Source of the DNA: Aliiroseovarius sp. S1339
GTDB lineage: Bacteria; Pseudomonadota; Alphaproteobacteria; Rhodobacterales; Rhodobacteraceae
Reading direction: 5' to 3'
Assembly (NCBI RefSeq): GCF_023195695.1
Contig: NZ_JALPQG010000006.1
Location: 1-64,000 of the forward strand
DNA length: 64,000 nucleotides
The translations under genes and the position numbers were made by a program. Positions within the stretch are counted from its first letter, which is position 1. Every line of letters starts with the position of its first letter. Of this stretch, positions 27,823-37,275 are shown in pieces. The notes beneath the pieces are model-generated. The model did no database searches and was not told the origin of the DNA. It saw only the letters and a list, made by a program, of their open reading frames with translations.

Positions 27823-28335
27823 CTATGCGCGGCGAACAAACAGATAGCCGCGCTTGTCCAAATCTGGCTGCCAGTCAGCTTGGTGATCGGACAGGACCCT
27901 CTTAAACCCGTCGATGTTGGACGTCTCGTCTGCGATAAGCACCCAGCCCCTTGCGGCAACATGGTCCAGCATACGCTCCAGCACCAAAAGACGCGGCTCC
28001 TCGGCCAACATGTGCAATGTTCGGTCTATCAGCACCACATCGAACAGCCCATCCGGCTGATAGGTCCTCAGGTCCGCAACCACACCATCAACCCGCAGCT
28101 TTTCCCGGTCCGCGATCTCAGACAGCTCTTTGATGCCATTTGGTGAAAGGTCGACACCTACAACCCGGTGACCCAACCGTGCGATCGGCAAAGCATCCCT
28201 GCCCTGCCCGCACCCCAAGTCGAGCACTCGGGCATCCGTACTTTCAAGTTGTTGAAAGAATTTCAGAAAAACTGGCGCTGGCTCGCCCAAGGCCGCCGGC
28301 GTTTCTGCGTAGAGTTTGTCGTAATCATATGCCAT
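27823..28335 (-). CDS. Class I SAM-dependent methyltransferase
   Basis: A 170-residue methyltransferase, small for the fold. Motif I is VLDLGCGQGRDALPIA (about residues 37-52), motif II VVGVDLSPNGI, and the acidic adenosine-contact region is DGVVADLR. It resembles TehB-like and thiopurine-type small-molecule methyltransferases, so a metalloid or thiol substrate is conceivable, but the substrate is not determined. The gene is convergent with gltX. Confidence 0.78.
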   Translation of the reverse strand: MAYDYDKLYAETPAALGEPAPVFLKFFQQLESTDARVLDLGCGQGRDALPIARLGHRVVGVDLSPNGIKELSEIADREKLRVDGVVADLRTYQPDGLFDVVLIDRTLHMLAEEPRLLVLERMLDHVAARGWVLIADETSNIDGFKRVLSDHQADWQPDLDKRGYLFVRRA

Positions 28336-28371
28336 GGGTTGGGGATATTACCTTTGGCCGTGAAAGGCTAA

Positions 28372-28464
28372 GTGAAATATTTCGTGATCGCGGCGCTCGT
28401 CTGCACCTTCATTGCGCAAGATCGCGTCTGGCGTCAGGCACAAATCTCAGGCACGTTCATATGA
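28372..28464 (+). CDS. Possible 30-residue membrane or signal-like micropeptide
   Basis: A GTG-initiated frame of 30 codons begins with a hydrophobic stretch (MKYFVIAALVCTFIAQ) and continues with a short polar tail. AAGG lies four bases before the GTG, and third positions are about two-thirds G or C, in line with coding DNA here. It ends 18 bp before the MATE gene start. Could equally be a chance frame in the 147-bp upstream region of the MATE gene. Confidence 0.3.
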   Translation: MKYFVIAALVCTFIAQDRVWRQAQISGTFI

Positions 28465-28482
28465 TCGCGACAGGAGACATGA

Positions 28483-29901
28483 ATGGCCACCAGTGACACG
28501 CAAAATGGCCCACGGGCGGCCTTTTTAACGGGCAGCTTGCTCAAGCACATCACGGTTATGTCTCTGACATCCTCGGTCGGGTTGATGGCGATCTTTCTTG
28601 TGGACCTTGTCGACATGATCTTCATCTCGATGCTGGGGCATGAGGAACTGGCGGCAGCCGTCGGTTATGCAGGTGCGATCCTGTTTTTCACCACTTCCTT
28701 CGGGATCGGTATGTCCATCGCAGCGGGCGCGCTGGTTGCGCGTGCGTTGGGCGAGGGCGACCGGCAAATCGCAAAACGGCGCGCTGCGACCGCGCTTTTG
28801 TATGGTGTCGTCATCGGCAGTGCCTTTGCGGCCCTTGTCTGGGCCTTTGTGCCACAACTTACCGCCCTTTTGGGCGCATCCGGCGAGACATTGGCGCTTG
28901 CCACCAGCTATCTCAGGATCATCCTGCCAAGCCTGCCCATTTTGATCGTCGGCATGGTCGGAGGCGCGATCTTGCGCGCCCACGGGGATGCGCGCCGCGC
29001 GATGATGGCCACGATCTGGGGTGGCGTGATCAACGCGGTGCTTGATCCGATCCTGATCTTTGGGCTGGACCTTGAACTGACTGGAGCGGCTATGGCATCG
29101 GTCTGCGCGCGCATGACCATCGCGGCCTTGTCGATATATCCCGTGCTGCGCCATCATGGCGGGCTTGATCGCCCCAACAGTGCCGATTTTCGGGTGGATT
29201 TCCCAGCCATTATGACCATCGCCCTGCCCGCCATTCTAACTCAATTCGCGACGCCATTGGGGCAGGCTTATGTCACCCGCGCCATGGCTGAATTTGGCGA
29301 AGATGCGGTGGCAGGGATGGCGATTGTCGGGCGATTAATCCCGGTGTCCTTCGCTGTGATCTTCGCCCTTTCAGGCGCAATCGGACCCATCGTCGGCCAG
29401 AATTTCGGCGCCGGGAGTCTGGACCGCGTGCGCCGCGCCATACGGGACGGGCTGGTCTTTGTGCTTTGCGTCACGGTGGGTGTTAGTCTGATTTTGTTTC
29501 TGGCGCGCGCGCCCATCGCAAATTTGTTCAACGCCGAAGGGCTGAGCCGGGATTTGGTCTATCTGTTCTGTGGGCCCCTTGCCCTCGCATGGTTTTTCAA
29601 CGGTGTGATTTTTGTAACCAACGCGGGGTTCAATAATCTGGGCCGCCCGTTCTATTCAACCTGGATCAACTGGGGACGCCAAACTTTAGGCACCATACCT
29701 TTGGTTATACTGGGTGCATCCCTGTGGGGTGCGCCGGGCGTGCTGATTGGTCAGGCGGCGGGCGGGCTGATCTTCGCGGTCATCGCTTTGGCCCTGTCGG
29801 CGCGGGTCTTGCGGATGGCGGAATGTGGCGAATGCGATGCGGATGCACATCCCTATCAGCGTCAGACCCGCCTAATCTCGTTGTTTGGCAACCGTCGATA
29901 G
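28483..29901 (+). CDS. MATE family multidrug efflux transporter
   Basis: A 472-residue membrane protein with about twelve hydrophobic segments in two similar halves, typical of Na+/H+-coupled MATE exporters. Family-like stretches include VDLVDMIFISMLGHEELAAAVGYA and GAIGPIVGQNFGAG. The last 30 residues are hydrophilic with CGEC and His residues. SD GGAGACATGA precedes the ATG. Its 3' end overlaps the convergent cyclotransferase gene by 30 bp. Substrates are unknown. Confidence 0.92.
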   Translation: MATSDTQNGPRAAFLTGSLLKHITVMSLTSSVGLMAIFLVDLVDMIFISMLGHEELAAAVGYAGAILFFTTSFGIGMSIAAGALVARALGEGDRQIAKRRAATALLYGVVIGSAFAALVWAFVPQLTALLGASGETLALATSYLRIILPSLPILIVGMVGGAILRAHGDARRAMMATIWGGVINAVLDPILIFGLDLELTGAAMASVCARMTIAALSIYPVLRHHGGLDRPNSADFRVDFPAIMTIALPAILTQFATPLGQAYVTRAMAEFGEDAVAGMAIVGRLIPVSFAVIFALSGAIGPIVGQNFGAGSLDRVRRAIRDGLVFVLCVTVGVSLILFLARAPIANLFNAEGLSRDLVYLFCGPLALAWFFNGVIFVTNAGFNNLGRPFYSTWINWGRQTLGTIPLVILGASLWGAPGVLIGQAAGGLIFAVIALALSARVLRMAECGECDADAHPYQRQTRLISLFGNRR

Positions 29902-30438
29902 GCGCGACAGACCTTCGTCGACAAGGGCGCGCTCTTCATCGCTAAGGATTTGCGCGCGGGGATAGATCGGCGCGGCGCGATCGTCCAGTATCGGGGCATG
30001 CCAACCCTCGGTCGTTTCGAAGAAATGGGTGACGCCATCTATGCCGAACTCGGCCAGATACCCCTGCACCACGACGTCGATATAGCTCAGTAATACGGGG
30101 TTGTCGTCGGTTGGCGGATGGTGCGCGCCCGCTTCAATCGCATAAAGCGCGACATCCAGATCACCTGCTCCGTGTTGCAATTCCGGCCCCAGAGGAACTC
30201 GTCCATAGGCGCGTTCACGTTCATCCAACGCCGCCCAATCCGCGCCCGGCACCGCTGCGATCAGCCCTTCGATGTAGTCGTCGCGATCCGGCACCGCTGT
30301 CAGGTAGCACACATCGCGCAGCGGCGAACGTCGCCACGCCCGCCTCCAGCCCACCACGCGGGCTGGCTGTGCGTTTGCAAACACATGGGTCCGTCGGTTC
30401 ACAAGCGAACCATAACCGAAAAAATACGGATCTTGCAT
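29872..30438 (-). CDS. Gamma-glutamylcyclotransferase-like protein
   Basis: A 188-residue protein with the family start YFFGYGSLVNRRTH. The substrate loop Y-G-S-L is intact, and the likely catalytic acid lies in the LDERERAYGRVPL region. Characterised relatives release 5-oxoproline from gamma-glutamyl peptides or glutathione. The ATG at 30438 gives a start flush with the fold; the upstream in-frame start at 30486 adds an unrelated N-terminus. Divergent from the glycine riboswitch and gcv operon, convergent and overlapping with the MATE gene by 30 bp. Confidence 0.82.
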   Translation of the reverse strand: MQDPYFFGYGSLVNRRTHVFANAQPARVVGWRRAWRRSPLRDVCYLTAVPDRDDYIEGLIAAVPGADWAALDERERAYGRVPLGPELQHGAGDLDVALYAIEAGAHHPPTDDNPVLLSYIDVVVQGYLAEFGIDGVTHFFETTEGWHAPILDDRAAPIYPRAQILSDEERALVDEGLSRLSTVAKQRD

Positions 30439-30516
30439 GGGGGTTAGAGTGCCTTCGCATACGCGAGTATTCAAGCTCTTGCCCAAACCGGTGCAGGCGG
30501 CTAACTTGACGTCATC

Positions 30517-30668
30517 GCATCGGGAGAATCTGGTGAAAGCCAGTGCCGAAGGAGCAACCGCCCCGGTAAACTCTCAGGCTCACGGACCGATGCGGCGCAC
30601 ACGACTCTGGAGAGAGGCACATAGATGCCCGCCGAAGGGATAATGATCTCAGGCGACACGGACAGAGG
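30517..30668 (+). ncRNA. Tandem glycine riboswitch
   Basis: Two adjacent aptamers fit the glycine riboswitch pattern. Aptamer I (30517-30593) is closed by GCATCGG/CCGATGC and contains GCCGAAGG and AAACTCTCAGGC followed by GGAC. Aptamer II (30604-30668) is closed by CTCTG/CAGAG and contains GCCGAAGGGA, ATCTCAGGC and GGACAGAGG. The 10-base linker is typical. It sits 84 bp upstream of gcvT, so it should switch on glycine cleavage when glycine is abundant. Confidence 0.95.
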
Positions 30669-30669
30669 G

Positions 30670-30704
30670 GGCATCGATGGGCGCGTAAGCGTCCGAACGA
30701 TGCC
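30670..30704 (+). promoter_or_regulatory. Expression-platform hairpin of the glycine riboswitch
   Basis: GGCATCG (30670-30676) pairs with CGATGCC (30698-30704). Inside, GGGCGC pairs with GCGTCC around a GTAA tetraloop. It directly follows aptamer II. No T run follows, so control may be at translation or by another structure. A small CATGG/CCATG hairpin comes next (30710-30722). Confidence 0.6.
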
Positions 30705-30751
30705 GGGCACATGGTTTCCATGACTTTCCGGCGACTAACGGAGGAACGGCC

Positions 30752-31873
30752 ATGAGTGCCCAAGACGACCTGAAACGGACCGGTCTGTATGACCTTCATG
30801 TGGAGCTTGGTGCAAAGATGGTGCCGTTTGCGGGCTATGAAATGCCCGTGCAATACCCGCTTGGCGTCATGAAAGAACACCTGCACACCCGTAACGCGGC
30901 TGGGTTGTTTGATGTCAGCCATATGGGCCAAGTGATCCTGCGTGGCGAAAATCCCGCCCTGTCGCTAGAACGTATCGTGCCGCAGTCAGTTTTGGCGCTT
31001 GCAGAAGGTCGCCAGCGCTATGGCCTTTTCACCAATGACGACGGGGGTATCCTTGACGATCTGATGATCGCCAATCGCGGCGACCATTTGTTTCTTGTTG
31101 TGAATGCTGGCTGTAAAGACGCAGATATCGCCCACATGCGTGCGCAATTGACCCATTGCGAGGTCGAAGTCATTGACGACCGCGCGCTTTTGGCCCTGCA
31201 AGGCCCTGCCGCCGAAACCGCTCTGGCGCGCTTGGTGCCGATGGCCGCTAATATGAAGTTCATGGATGTGGCAATCACCGATAGCGACTTTGGCGAATTG
31301 TGGCTTTCGCGCTCGGGTTATACTGGCGAAGATGGCTATGAAATCTCGGTGCCGGATGCCCACGCCGAAGCTTTCACCCGCGCGCTGCTGGCGATGGAGG
31401 AGGTTGAACCTATTGGCCTTGGTGCGCGCGATAGCTTGCGCCTTGAAGCTGGGCTTTGCCTTTACGGCAATGATATCGGCCCGACGACAACCCCAGTCGA
31501 AGCGGCTCTTGAATGGGCTGTGCAAAAAATTCGCAAAACCGGCGGTGAACGCGCGAGCGGCTTTCCGGGCGCGGATCGCATTCTGTCGGAATTTGAAAAC
31601 GGAGCCAGCCGCCGCCGCGTGGGCCTTCTTCCTGAAGGTCGTGCGCCGATGCGCGCAGGCACTGATCTTTATGCTTCTCAAGAAGCTGAGACCCCCATCG
31701 GTCAGGTGACATCGGGCGCTTTTGGCCCGTCGATCGAACGGCCTATGTCGATGGGATACGTCACCATTGATCACGCCGAAATCGGCACCAATCTTTTCGG
31801 CGATGTGCGCGGCAAGCGCCAGCCGGTTACGGTCGCGGACATGCCGTTCCACCCCACTGCCTATAAACGTTGA
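30752..31873 (+). CDS. gcvT: Glycine cleavage system T protein (aminomethyltransferase)
   Basis: A 373-residue tetrahydrofolate-dependent aminomethyltransferase. It has the conserved start TGLYDLHVELGAKMVPFAGYEMPVQY, the FDVSHMGQ motif, and RDSLRLEAGLCLYGNDI with the catalytic and folate-contacting residues. It transfers the aminomethyl carbon from lipoyl-GcvH to THF and frees ammonia. SD GGAGGAA precedes the ATG. First gene of gcvT-gcvH-gcvP, under the glycine riboswitch. Confidence 0.97.
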   Translation: MSAQDDLKRTGLYDLHVELGAKMVPFAGYEMPVQYPLGVMKEHLHTRNAAGLFDVSHMGQVILRGENPALSLERIVPQSVLALAEGRQRYGLFTNDDGGILDDLMIANRGDHLFLVVNAGCKDADIAHMRAQLTHCEVEVIDDRALLALQGPAAETALARLVPMAANMKFMDVAITDSDFGELWLSRSGYTGEDGYEISVPDAHAEAFTRALLAMEEVEPIGLGARDSLRLEAGLCLYGNDIGPTTTPVEAALEWAVQKIRKTGGERASGFPGADRILSEFENGASRRRVGLLPEGRAPMRAGTDLYASQEAETPIGQVTSGAFGPSIERPMSMGYVTIDHAEIGTNLFGDVRGKRQPVTVADMPFHPTAYKR

Positions 31874-31900
31874 CCCCAGACACTCAGCAGGAGACACAGA

Positions 31901-32260
31901 ATGAAGTACACCGAAGAACATGAATGGTTGCGCGAAGAAGACGGCGTGTATGTTGTAGGCATCACGATCCATGCTGCCGAACAGCTTGGCGATGTGGTTT
32001 TTGTCGAACTGCCCGACGTGGGCGACACGGTTTCGAAAGATGACGAGATCATCGTGATCGAAAGCGTCAAGGCCGCATCGGACATTCTCAGCCCGCTGGA
32101 CGGCGAAATCACCGAGGTGAACACGCCCATCGCAGACGAGCCCACAAAGATCAACGAAGACGCCGAAGGCGACGGTTGGTTGTTCAAGATCAAGACAACG
32201 GACGCAAGCCCACTGGACGATTTCATGGACGAAGCCGCCTATAAGAAATTCATCGGCTGA
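31901..32260 (+). CDS. gcvH: Glycine cleavage system H protein
   Basis: A 119-residue carrier protein. The lipoylation site is Lys57 in IVIESVKAASD, and the start YTEEHEWLREE is typical. Its lipoyl arm shuttles the aminomethyl group between GcvP, GcvT and dihydrolipoamide dehydrogenase. It is 27 bp after gcvT with an AGGAGA ribosome-binding site, and 92 bp before gcvP. Confidence 0.97.
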   Translation: MKYTEEHEWLREEDGVYVVGITIHAAEQLGDVVFVELPDVGDTVSKDDEIIVIESVKAASDILSPLDGEITEVNTPIADEPTKINEDAEGDGWLFKIKTTDASPLDDFMDEAAYKKFIG

Positions 32261-32352
32261 TCCACGGGCATTTGCCCAATTGCCTATACAGCGCAGGGGC
32301 TTGATCGGCCCCTGTCCGACCCTACATGCCTGCCCCCGCACGGAGAAATGCC

Positions 32353-35199
32353 ATGTCGTTCACGCCTACCGGTTACAAACCCTATGATTTCGCCAATCGT
32401 CGCCATATCGGCCCGTCGCCCACCGAAATGGCCGACATGTTCAAAACCCTTGGCGTCAAGGATCTTGACGACCTGATCGACCAGACCGTTCCCAAAAGCA
32501 TCCGCCAAGGCGAAGCGTTGGATTGGGGCCCTGCCCTGTCCGAACGAGAGGCCTTGCACAAGATGCGCTATGTTGCGGCGAAGAACGTGGTCATGCGGTC
32601 ACTTCTGGGTCAGGGCTATCATGGCACAGTGACGCCCCCCGCGATCCAGCGCAACATTCTGGAAAATCCAGCATGGTACACGGCTTATACGCCTTATCAG
32701 CCCGAAATCTCGCAAGGCCGCCTTGAAGCGCTGTTGAATTACCAAACGATGATTTCAGACCTGACAGGGCTTGAGATCGCGAACGCCTCGCTTCTGGACG
32801 AAGCAACCGCCTGCGCCGAAGCCATGACCATGGGCCAGCGCATTGCCAAGTCGAAAGCCACAAAATTCTTCGTTGACGAAGGCTGCCACCCGCAAAACAT
32901 CGCAGTGATGAAAACCCGCGCAGAACCGTTGGACATCGAGATTGTCATCGGCAACCCTGAAAAAGATCTGGTCGCAGACGAGGTCTTCGGCGCGATCTTC
33001 CAGTACCCCGGCACCTATGGCCGGGTCAGCGATTTCACCGATCAAATTGCCGCCCTGCACGACGCGAAGGCTGTCGGCATCGTGTCGGCTGACCCACTGG
33101 CGTTGACCGTGTTGAAGGAACCCGGCGCGATGGGTGCCGATATCGCCGTTGGCTCGTCGCAACGCTTTGGCGTGCCGATGGGCTTTGGTGGTCCGCACGC
33201 GGCCTATATGGCGACGGCTGACAAGCATAAACGCTCGATGCCCGGACGTTTGATCGGTGTCTCGATCGATGCGCGTGGCAATCAGGCCTATCGCCTGTCG
33301 CTGCAAACCCGCGAACAGCACATCCGCCGCGAGAAGGCGACGTCGAACGTCTGCACGGCGCAGGCGTTGCTGGCTGTGATGGCTGGATTCTATGCTGTGT
33401 TCCACGGTCCCGAGGGCCTAAAAGCGATTGCGCAAGACGTGCATCTGAAAACCGTACGTCTGGCCAAAGGGCTTGAGGATGCGGGCTTCACCATAACGTC
33501 CAAGCACTTCTTTGACACGATCACGGTGCATGTCGGTGCGCTTCAAAACACCGTGCTGAAATCGGCGCGCGAGGAAGGCATCAACCTGCGTCCCGTCAGC
33601 ACTGAATATATTGGCATCACGCTGGACGAGGCCACCCGGCCTGCCGTAATCGAAGGCGTCTGGCGCGCGTTTGGGATCACCCGCAGCTATGATGACAGCG
33701 ACAACGAATATCGTCTGCCAGATGCCAGCCTGCGGACATCCGAGTATCTGACCCACCCGGTTTTCCACATGAACCGTGCCGAAACCGAGATGATGCGCTA
33801 CATGCGCCGTCTGGCCGACCGCGACCTGGCGCTTGACCGTGCGATGATCCCGCTAGGGTCCTGCACCATGAAGCTGAATGCGGCGGCCGAGATGATGCCC
33901 ATCTCGTGGCGAGAGTTCGCGTATATCCACCCGATGGCCCCGGAAAGTCAGATCGGCGGCTACGTTGAAATGATCGAGGATCTCAAGCAGAAGCTGTGCC
34001 TGATCACCGGCTATGACGACATGTCGATGCAGCCGAATTCCGGCGCGCAAGGTGAATATGCGGGGCTTCTGACCATTCAGGCCTATCATCGGGCGCAAGG
34101 TCAGGGTGAGCGGAAGGTCTGCCTGATCCCGATTTCTGCGCACGGCACCAACCCGGCATCCGCTCATATGGTGGGGCTGGATGTGGTGGTCGTGAAATCA
34201 GCGGAGAATGGCGACATTGATCTGGACGATTTCCGCGCCAAGGCCGAAGCCGCGGGCGACAAACTGGCGGCCTGCATGATCACCTATCCGTCGACCCATG
34301 GCGTGTTCGAAGAAACTGTGCGCGAAGTTTGCCAGATCACCCATGATCACGGCGGACAGGTTTATATCGACGGCGCGAACCTGAACGCGATGGTCGGTCT
34401 GTCCAAATTGGGCGAGATTGGCGGCGACGTCAGCCACCTGAACCTGCACAAAACTTTCGCCATCCCGCATGGCGGCGGCGGCCCCGGCATGGGGCCGATT
34501 GGTGTCAAAGCCCACCTTGCCCCGCACCTGCCGGGCAACGGGCTGGTTGGGGAAGAGGGCGCGGTGTCCGCAGCCCCCTTCGGATCGGGTTCGATCCTGC
34601 CGATCAGCTGGGCTTACGTGCTGATGATGGGGGGCGACGGGCTGACACAGGCGACCAAGGTCGCGATCCTGAACGGCAACTATATCGCCACCCGCCTGAA
34701 AGGTGCGTTCGACGTGCTGTTCACCGGTCACAATGGCCGCGTGGCGCATGAATGTATCATCGACACGCGGCCCTTTGACGAAAGCGCAGGGGTCACCGTG
34801 GACGACATCGCCAAACGGCTGATCGATAACGGCTTCCACGCCCCAACGATGAGCTGGCCTGTTTCGGGCACCCTGATGATCGAACCCACCGAGTCCGAAA
34901 CCAAGGCCGAATTGGACCGTTTCTGCGATGCCATGCTCGCCATTCGCGAAGAAATTCGTGAGATTGAAGACGGCAAGATTGACCCCGAAAACAATCCGCT
35001 GAAACACGCGCCACACACCTATGTGGACCTTGTTGGGGAATGGGATCGTCCCTATAGCCGCGAACAGGGGTGTTTCCCGGCGGGCAGCTTCCGCGTCGAC
35101 AAGTATTGGGCGCCGGTGAACCGGGTCGACAACGTCTATGGCGACCGTCACTTGGTCTGCACATGCCCGCCGCTGACGGATTATCTCGACGAAAACTGA
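32353..35199 (+). CDS. gcvP: Glycine dehydrogenase (decarboxylating), P protein
   Basis: A 948-residue single-chain P protein, the fused form instead of separate P1/P2 subunits. The start [14 protein letters not shown] and the PLP-binding Lys700 in [20 protein letters not shown] are present. It decarboxylates glycine and passes the aminomethyl group to GcvH. The ATG at 32353 follows GGAGAA and is preferred to an in-frame ATG at 32326 that lacks a site. A strong terminator follows the stop. Confidence 0.97.
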   Translation: MSFTPTGYKPYDFANRRHIGPSPTEMADMFKTLGVKDLDDLIDQTVPKSIRQGEALDWGPALSEREALHKMRYVAAKNVVMRSLLGQGYHGTVTPPAIQRNILENPAWYTAYTPYQPEISQGRLEALLNYQTMISDLTGLEIANASLLDEATACAEAMTMGQRIAKSKATKFFVDEGCHPQNIAVMKTRAEPLDIEIVIGNPEKDLVADEVFGAIFQYPGTYGRVSDFTDQIAALHDAKAVGIVSADPLALTVLKEPGAMGADIAVGSSQRFGVPMGFGGPHAAYMATADKHKRSMPGRLIGVSIDARGNQAYRLSLQTREQHIRREKATSNVCTAQALLAVMAGFYAVFHGPEGLKAIAQDVHLKTVRLAKGLEDAGFTITSKHFFDTITVHVGALQNTVLKSAREEGINLRPVSTEYIGITLDEATRPAVIEGVWRAFGITRSYDDSDNEYRLPDASLRTSEYLTHPVFHMNRAETEMMRYMRRLADRDLALDRAMIPLGSCTMKLNAAAEMMPISWREFAYIHPMAPESQIGGYVEMIEDLKQKLCLITGYDDMSMQPNSGAQGEYAGLLTIQAYHRAQGQGERKVCLIPISAHGTNPASAHMVGLDVVVVKSAENGDIDLDDFRAKAEAAGDKLAACMITYPSTHGVFEETVREVCQITHDHGGQVYIDGANLNAMVGLSKLGEIGGDVSHLNLHKTFAIPHGGGGPGMGPIGVKAHLAPHLPGNGLVGEEGAVSAAPFGSGSILPISWAYVLMMGGDGLTQATKVAILNGNYIATRLKGAFDVLFTGHNGRVAHECIIDTRPFDESAGVTVDDIAKRLIDNGFHAPTMSWPVSGTLMIEPTESETKAELDRFCDAMLAIREEIREIEDGKIDPENNPLKHAPHTYVDLVGEWDRPYSREQGCFPAGSFRVDKYWAPVNRVDNVYGDRHLVCTCPPLTDYLDEN

Positions 35200-35219
35200 G
35201 CATCGCGAAACCTGCGAAC

Positions 35220-35264
35220 AAAAAACGGGCGGTGGAGTGATCCATCGCCCGTAATCTTTTTTCT
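35220..35264. terminator. Bidirectional terminator between gcvP and ocd
   Basis: A 12-bp stem (ACGGGCGGTGGA at 35225-35236 with TCCATCGCCCGT at 35241-35252, one G-U) has a GTGA loop. It is flanked by an A run on the left and a T run on the right, so it can serve both convergent genes. Confidence 0.9.
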
Positions 35265-35271
35265 CAAAGCC

Positions 35272-36321
35272 TTAGGCTTTCGACCGCTCCAGCATTCCGA
35301 ATAGATCGCGCGGGTCATCCGGGTCTGCCAGCATATCAAGCTGCGTAAAGAACTCTGTGCCTTCGATCGACTTGAGGATGTAGCGCAAAGCCGAGAAATC
35401 CTCAATTGCGAAACCGACGCTATCGAACAGTGTGATTTCTTTGTCGGTGCGACGACCCGCTGCCTGACCAGTGATCACCTGCCACAGCTCGGTAATCTTG
35501 TGATCTTTATCCAGTTGCTGAATTTCGCCCTCAATCCATGTCTGTTCGGGATATTCCACGAAGATGTTTGAGCGCAGAAGGATGTCGCGGTGAAGTTCTG
35601 TTTTGCCGGGGCAATCGCCGCCGATGGCGTTGATATGCACGCCCTCTCCGATCATGTTGTCGGTCAGGATCGTGGCATATTGCTTGTCGGCGGTGCAGGT
35701 GGTGATGATCTGCGCGCCTTCCATGCTTTCCTCACCGGTTTTGCACGGCACAACGGTCAGACCTTGCCCGGCCAGATTGCGGGCGCATTTTTCGGTCGCC
35801 GCAGGGTCCACATCGAAAAGACGCACTGTGTCGATGCCACAGATCGCTTTGAAAGCAAGGCACTGGAATTCGGACTGCGCACCATTGCCGATCATCGCCA
35901 TCGTCGTCGCGCCCTTGGGGGCCAGATGCTTGGCGACCATTGCCGACGTAGCGGCGGTGCGCAATGCGGTCAGCACGGTCATCTCGCTGAGCAGCTTGGG
36001 ATAGCCCGAGTTCACATCCGCCAAAAGGCCAAACGCGGTAACGGTTTGCAGCCCCTCTTTCGTGTTCTTCGGGTGGCCATTCACATATTTGAAGCCATAC
36101 ATCTCGCCGTCCGAGGTCGGCATAAGCTCGATCACCCCTACGTCCGAATGGCTGGCGACACGCGGGGTTTTGTCAAACAGCTCCCACCGTTTGAAATCGG
36201 CTTCGATCTCGTCGGCAAGTTCAATCAGCACCTTTTCAATGCCGATATGGTGGACAAGACCCATCATGTGTTCAACCGACACAAAGGGCACATAAGCAAG
36301 TTCAGATGGAAGTGGGGGCAT
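35272..36321 (-). CDS. ocd: Ornithine cyclodeaminase
   Basis: A 349-residue enzyme of the OCD/mu-crystallin family that converts ornithine directly to proline with loss of ammonia. Conserved elements are GFKYVNGHPKNTKEGLQTV, LTALRTAATSAM, and the NAD-binding glycine loop MAMIGNGAQSEFQ. The ATG at 36321, with AAAGGA six bases upstream, is preferred to the ATG at 36339. It is the last gene of the ctlX-rocF-ocd unit, 24 bp after the arginase stop, and completes a route from arginine or citrulline to proline. Confidence 0.93.
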   Translation of the reverse strand: MPPLPSELAYVPFVSVEHMMGLVHHIGIEKVLIELADEIEADFKRWELFDKTPRVASHSDVGVIELMPTSDGEMYGFKYVNGHPKNTKEGLQTVTAFGLLADVNSGYPKLLSEMTVLTALRTAATSAMVAKHLAPKGATTMAMIGNGAQSEFQCLAFKAICGIDTVRLFDVDPAATEKCARNLAGQGLTVVPCKTGEESMEGAQIITTCTADKQYATILTDNMIGEGVHINAIGGDCPGKTELHRDILLRSNIFVEYPEQTWIEGEIQQLDKDHKITELWQVITGQAAGRRTDKEITLFDSVGFAIEDFSALRYILKSIEGTEFFTQLDMLADPDDPRDLFGMLERSKA

Positions 36322-36345
36322 CGGATGTCCTTTCGACATACGGGA

Positions 36346-37275
36346 TCAATAGCTTTGCGTGCGGCGGTCCAGAACGCGGCGGCCAAACAGGCTTGCGGTC
36401 AGGTCCACCATCAACCGGGCGGTGCGGCCGCGGTCGTCAAGAAACGGGTTCAGTTCGACCAGATCGAGCGATGAGACGAGGTTGCTATCATGCAGCATCT
36501 CCATGATGTGGTGCGCCTCGCGGAAGGTCGCGCCGCCGGGGACAGTGGTGCCGACAGCCGGGGCGATGGCGGGCTCGATGAAATCCACATCAAGGCTGAC
36601 ATGCAGCAGCCCGTTTGCCTGTGCCACCTGATCCAGAAACGGTAAAAGAAGTTTGGCCAGACCGTTTTCGTCAATCGTGCGCATGTCATAGGCGTGTGCG
36701 CCCGAGGCCTGCAGCAAGTCCCGTTCCATCCCGTCAACGGACCGCAGCCCGATCATGCAAACATTCAGGGGGTCAAGGCGCGCAGGCAGCGGTTTGCCCA
36801 GCATGTCCGGAAACCCATCAAGGCCGCAGGCAAAGGCAACCGGCATCCCGTGGATGTTGCCGCTGGGCGAGGACGCCGGGATGTTAAAGTCAGAATGCGC
36901 ATCCAGCCACAGCACATATTGCGGACGCCCCATTTCGGCGGCCGCGGCCACATGGCCGGTCACGGTTCCCAGCGACAAGGCATGGTCGCCGCCAAGATAG
37001 ATTGGCAGCACATCCTGTTTCGCCAGATCATAGGCGTGACGGTGCAAGCTGCGCGCCCAGCCTGCGACCTCGGGCAGGAATTTCAGGTGATCATGCTCGG
37101 TCGCAATTTGATCGACCGGATCGCGCTGTGCATCGCCCATATCAACAACTGCGTGACCCAACGACGCCAGCTCTTCCGCCAGTCCGGCTGTACGATAGGC
37201 GGCGGGGCCCATGATGCAGCCACGACGGCCAGCGCCTTCTTCGATTGGCGCACCAAGCAGGTGGATATTGGTCAT
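36346..37275 (-). CDS. rocF: Arginase
   Basis: A 309-residue binuclear manganese ureohydrolase. The metal-binding motifs are present: GGDHALSLG, DAHSDFN and SLDVDFIEP. The family start IHLLGAPIEEGAGRRGC is also present. It hydrolyses arginine to ornithine and urea. Agmatinase is less likely given the overall match and its neighbours. The ATG overlaps the ctlX stop by 4 bp. Confidence 0.93.
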   Translation of the reverse strand: MTNIHLLGAPIEEGAGRRGCIMGPAAYRTAGLAEELASLGHAVVDMGDAQRDPVDQIATEHDHLKFLPEVAGWARSLHRHAYDLAKQDVLPIYLGGDHALSLGTVTGHVAAAAEMGRPQYVLWLDAHSDFNIPASSPSGNIHGMPVAFACGLDGFPDMLGKPLPARLDPLNVCMIGLRSVDGMERDLLQASGAHAYDMRTIDENGLAKLLLPFLDQVAQANGLLHVSLDVDFIEPAIAPAVGTTVPGGATFREAHHIMEMLHDSNLVSSLDLVELNPFLDDRGRTARLMVDLTASLFGRRVLDRRTQSY

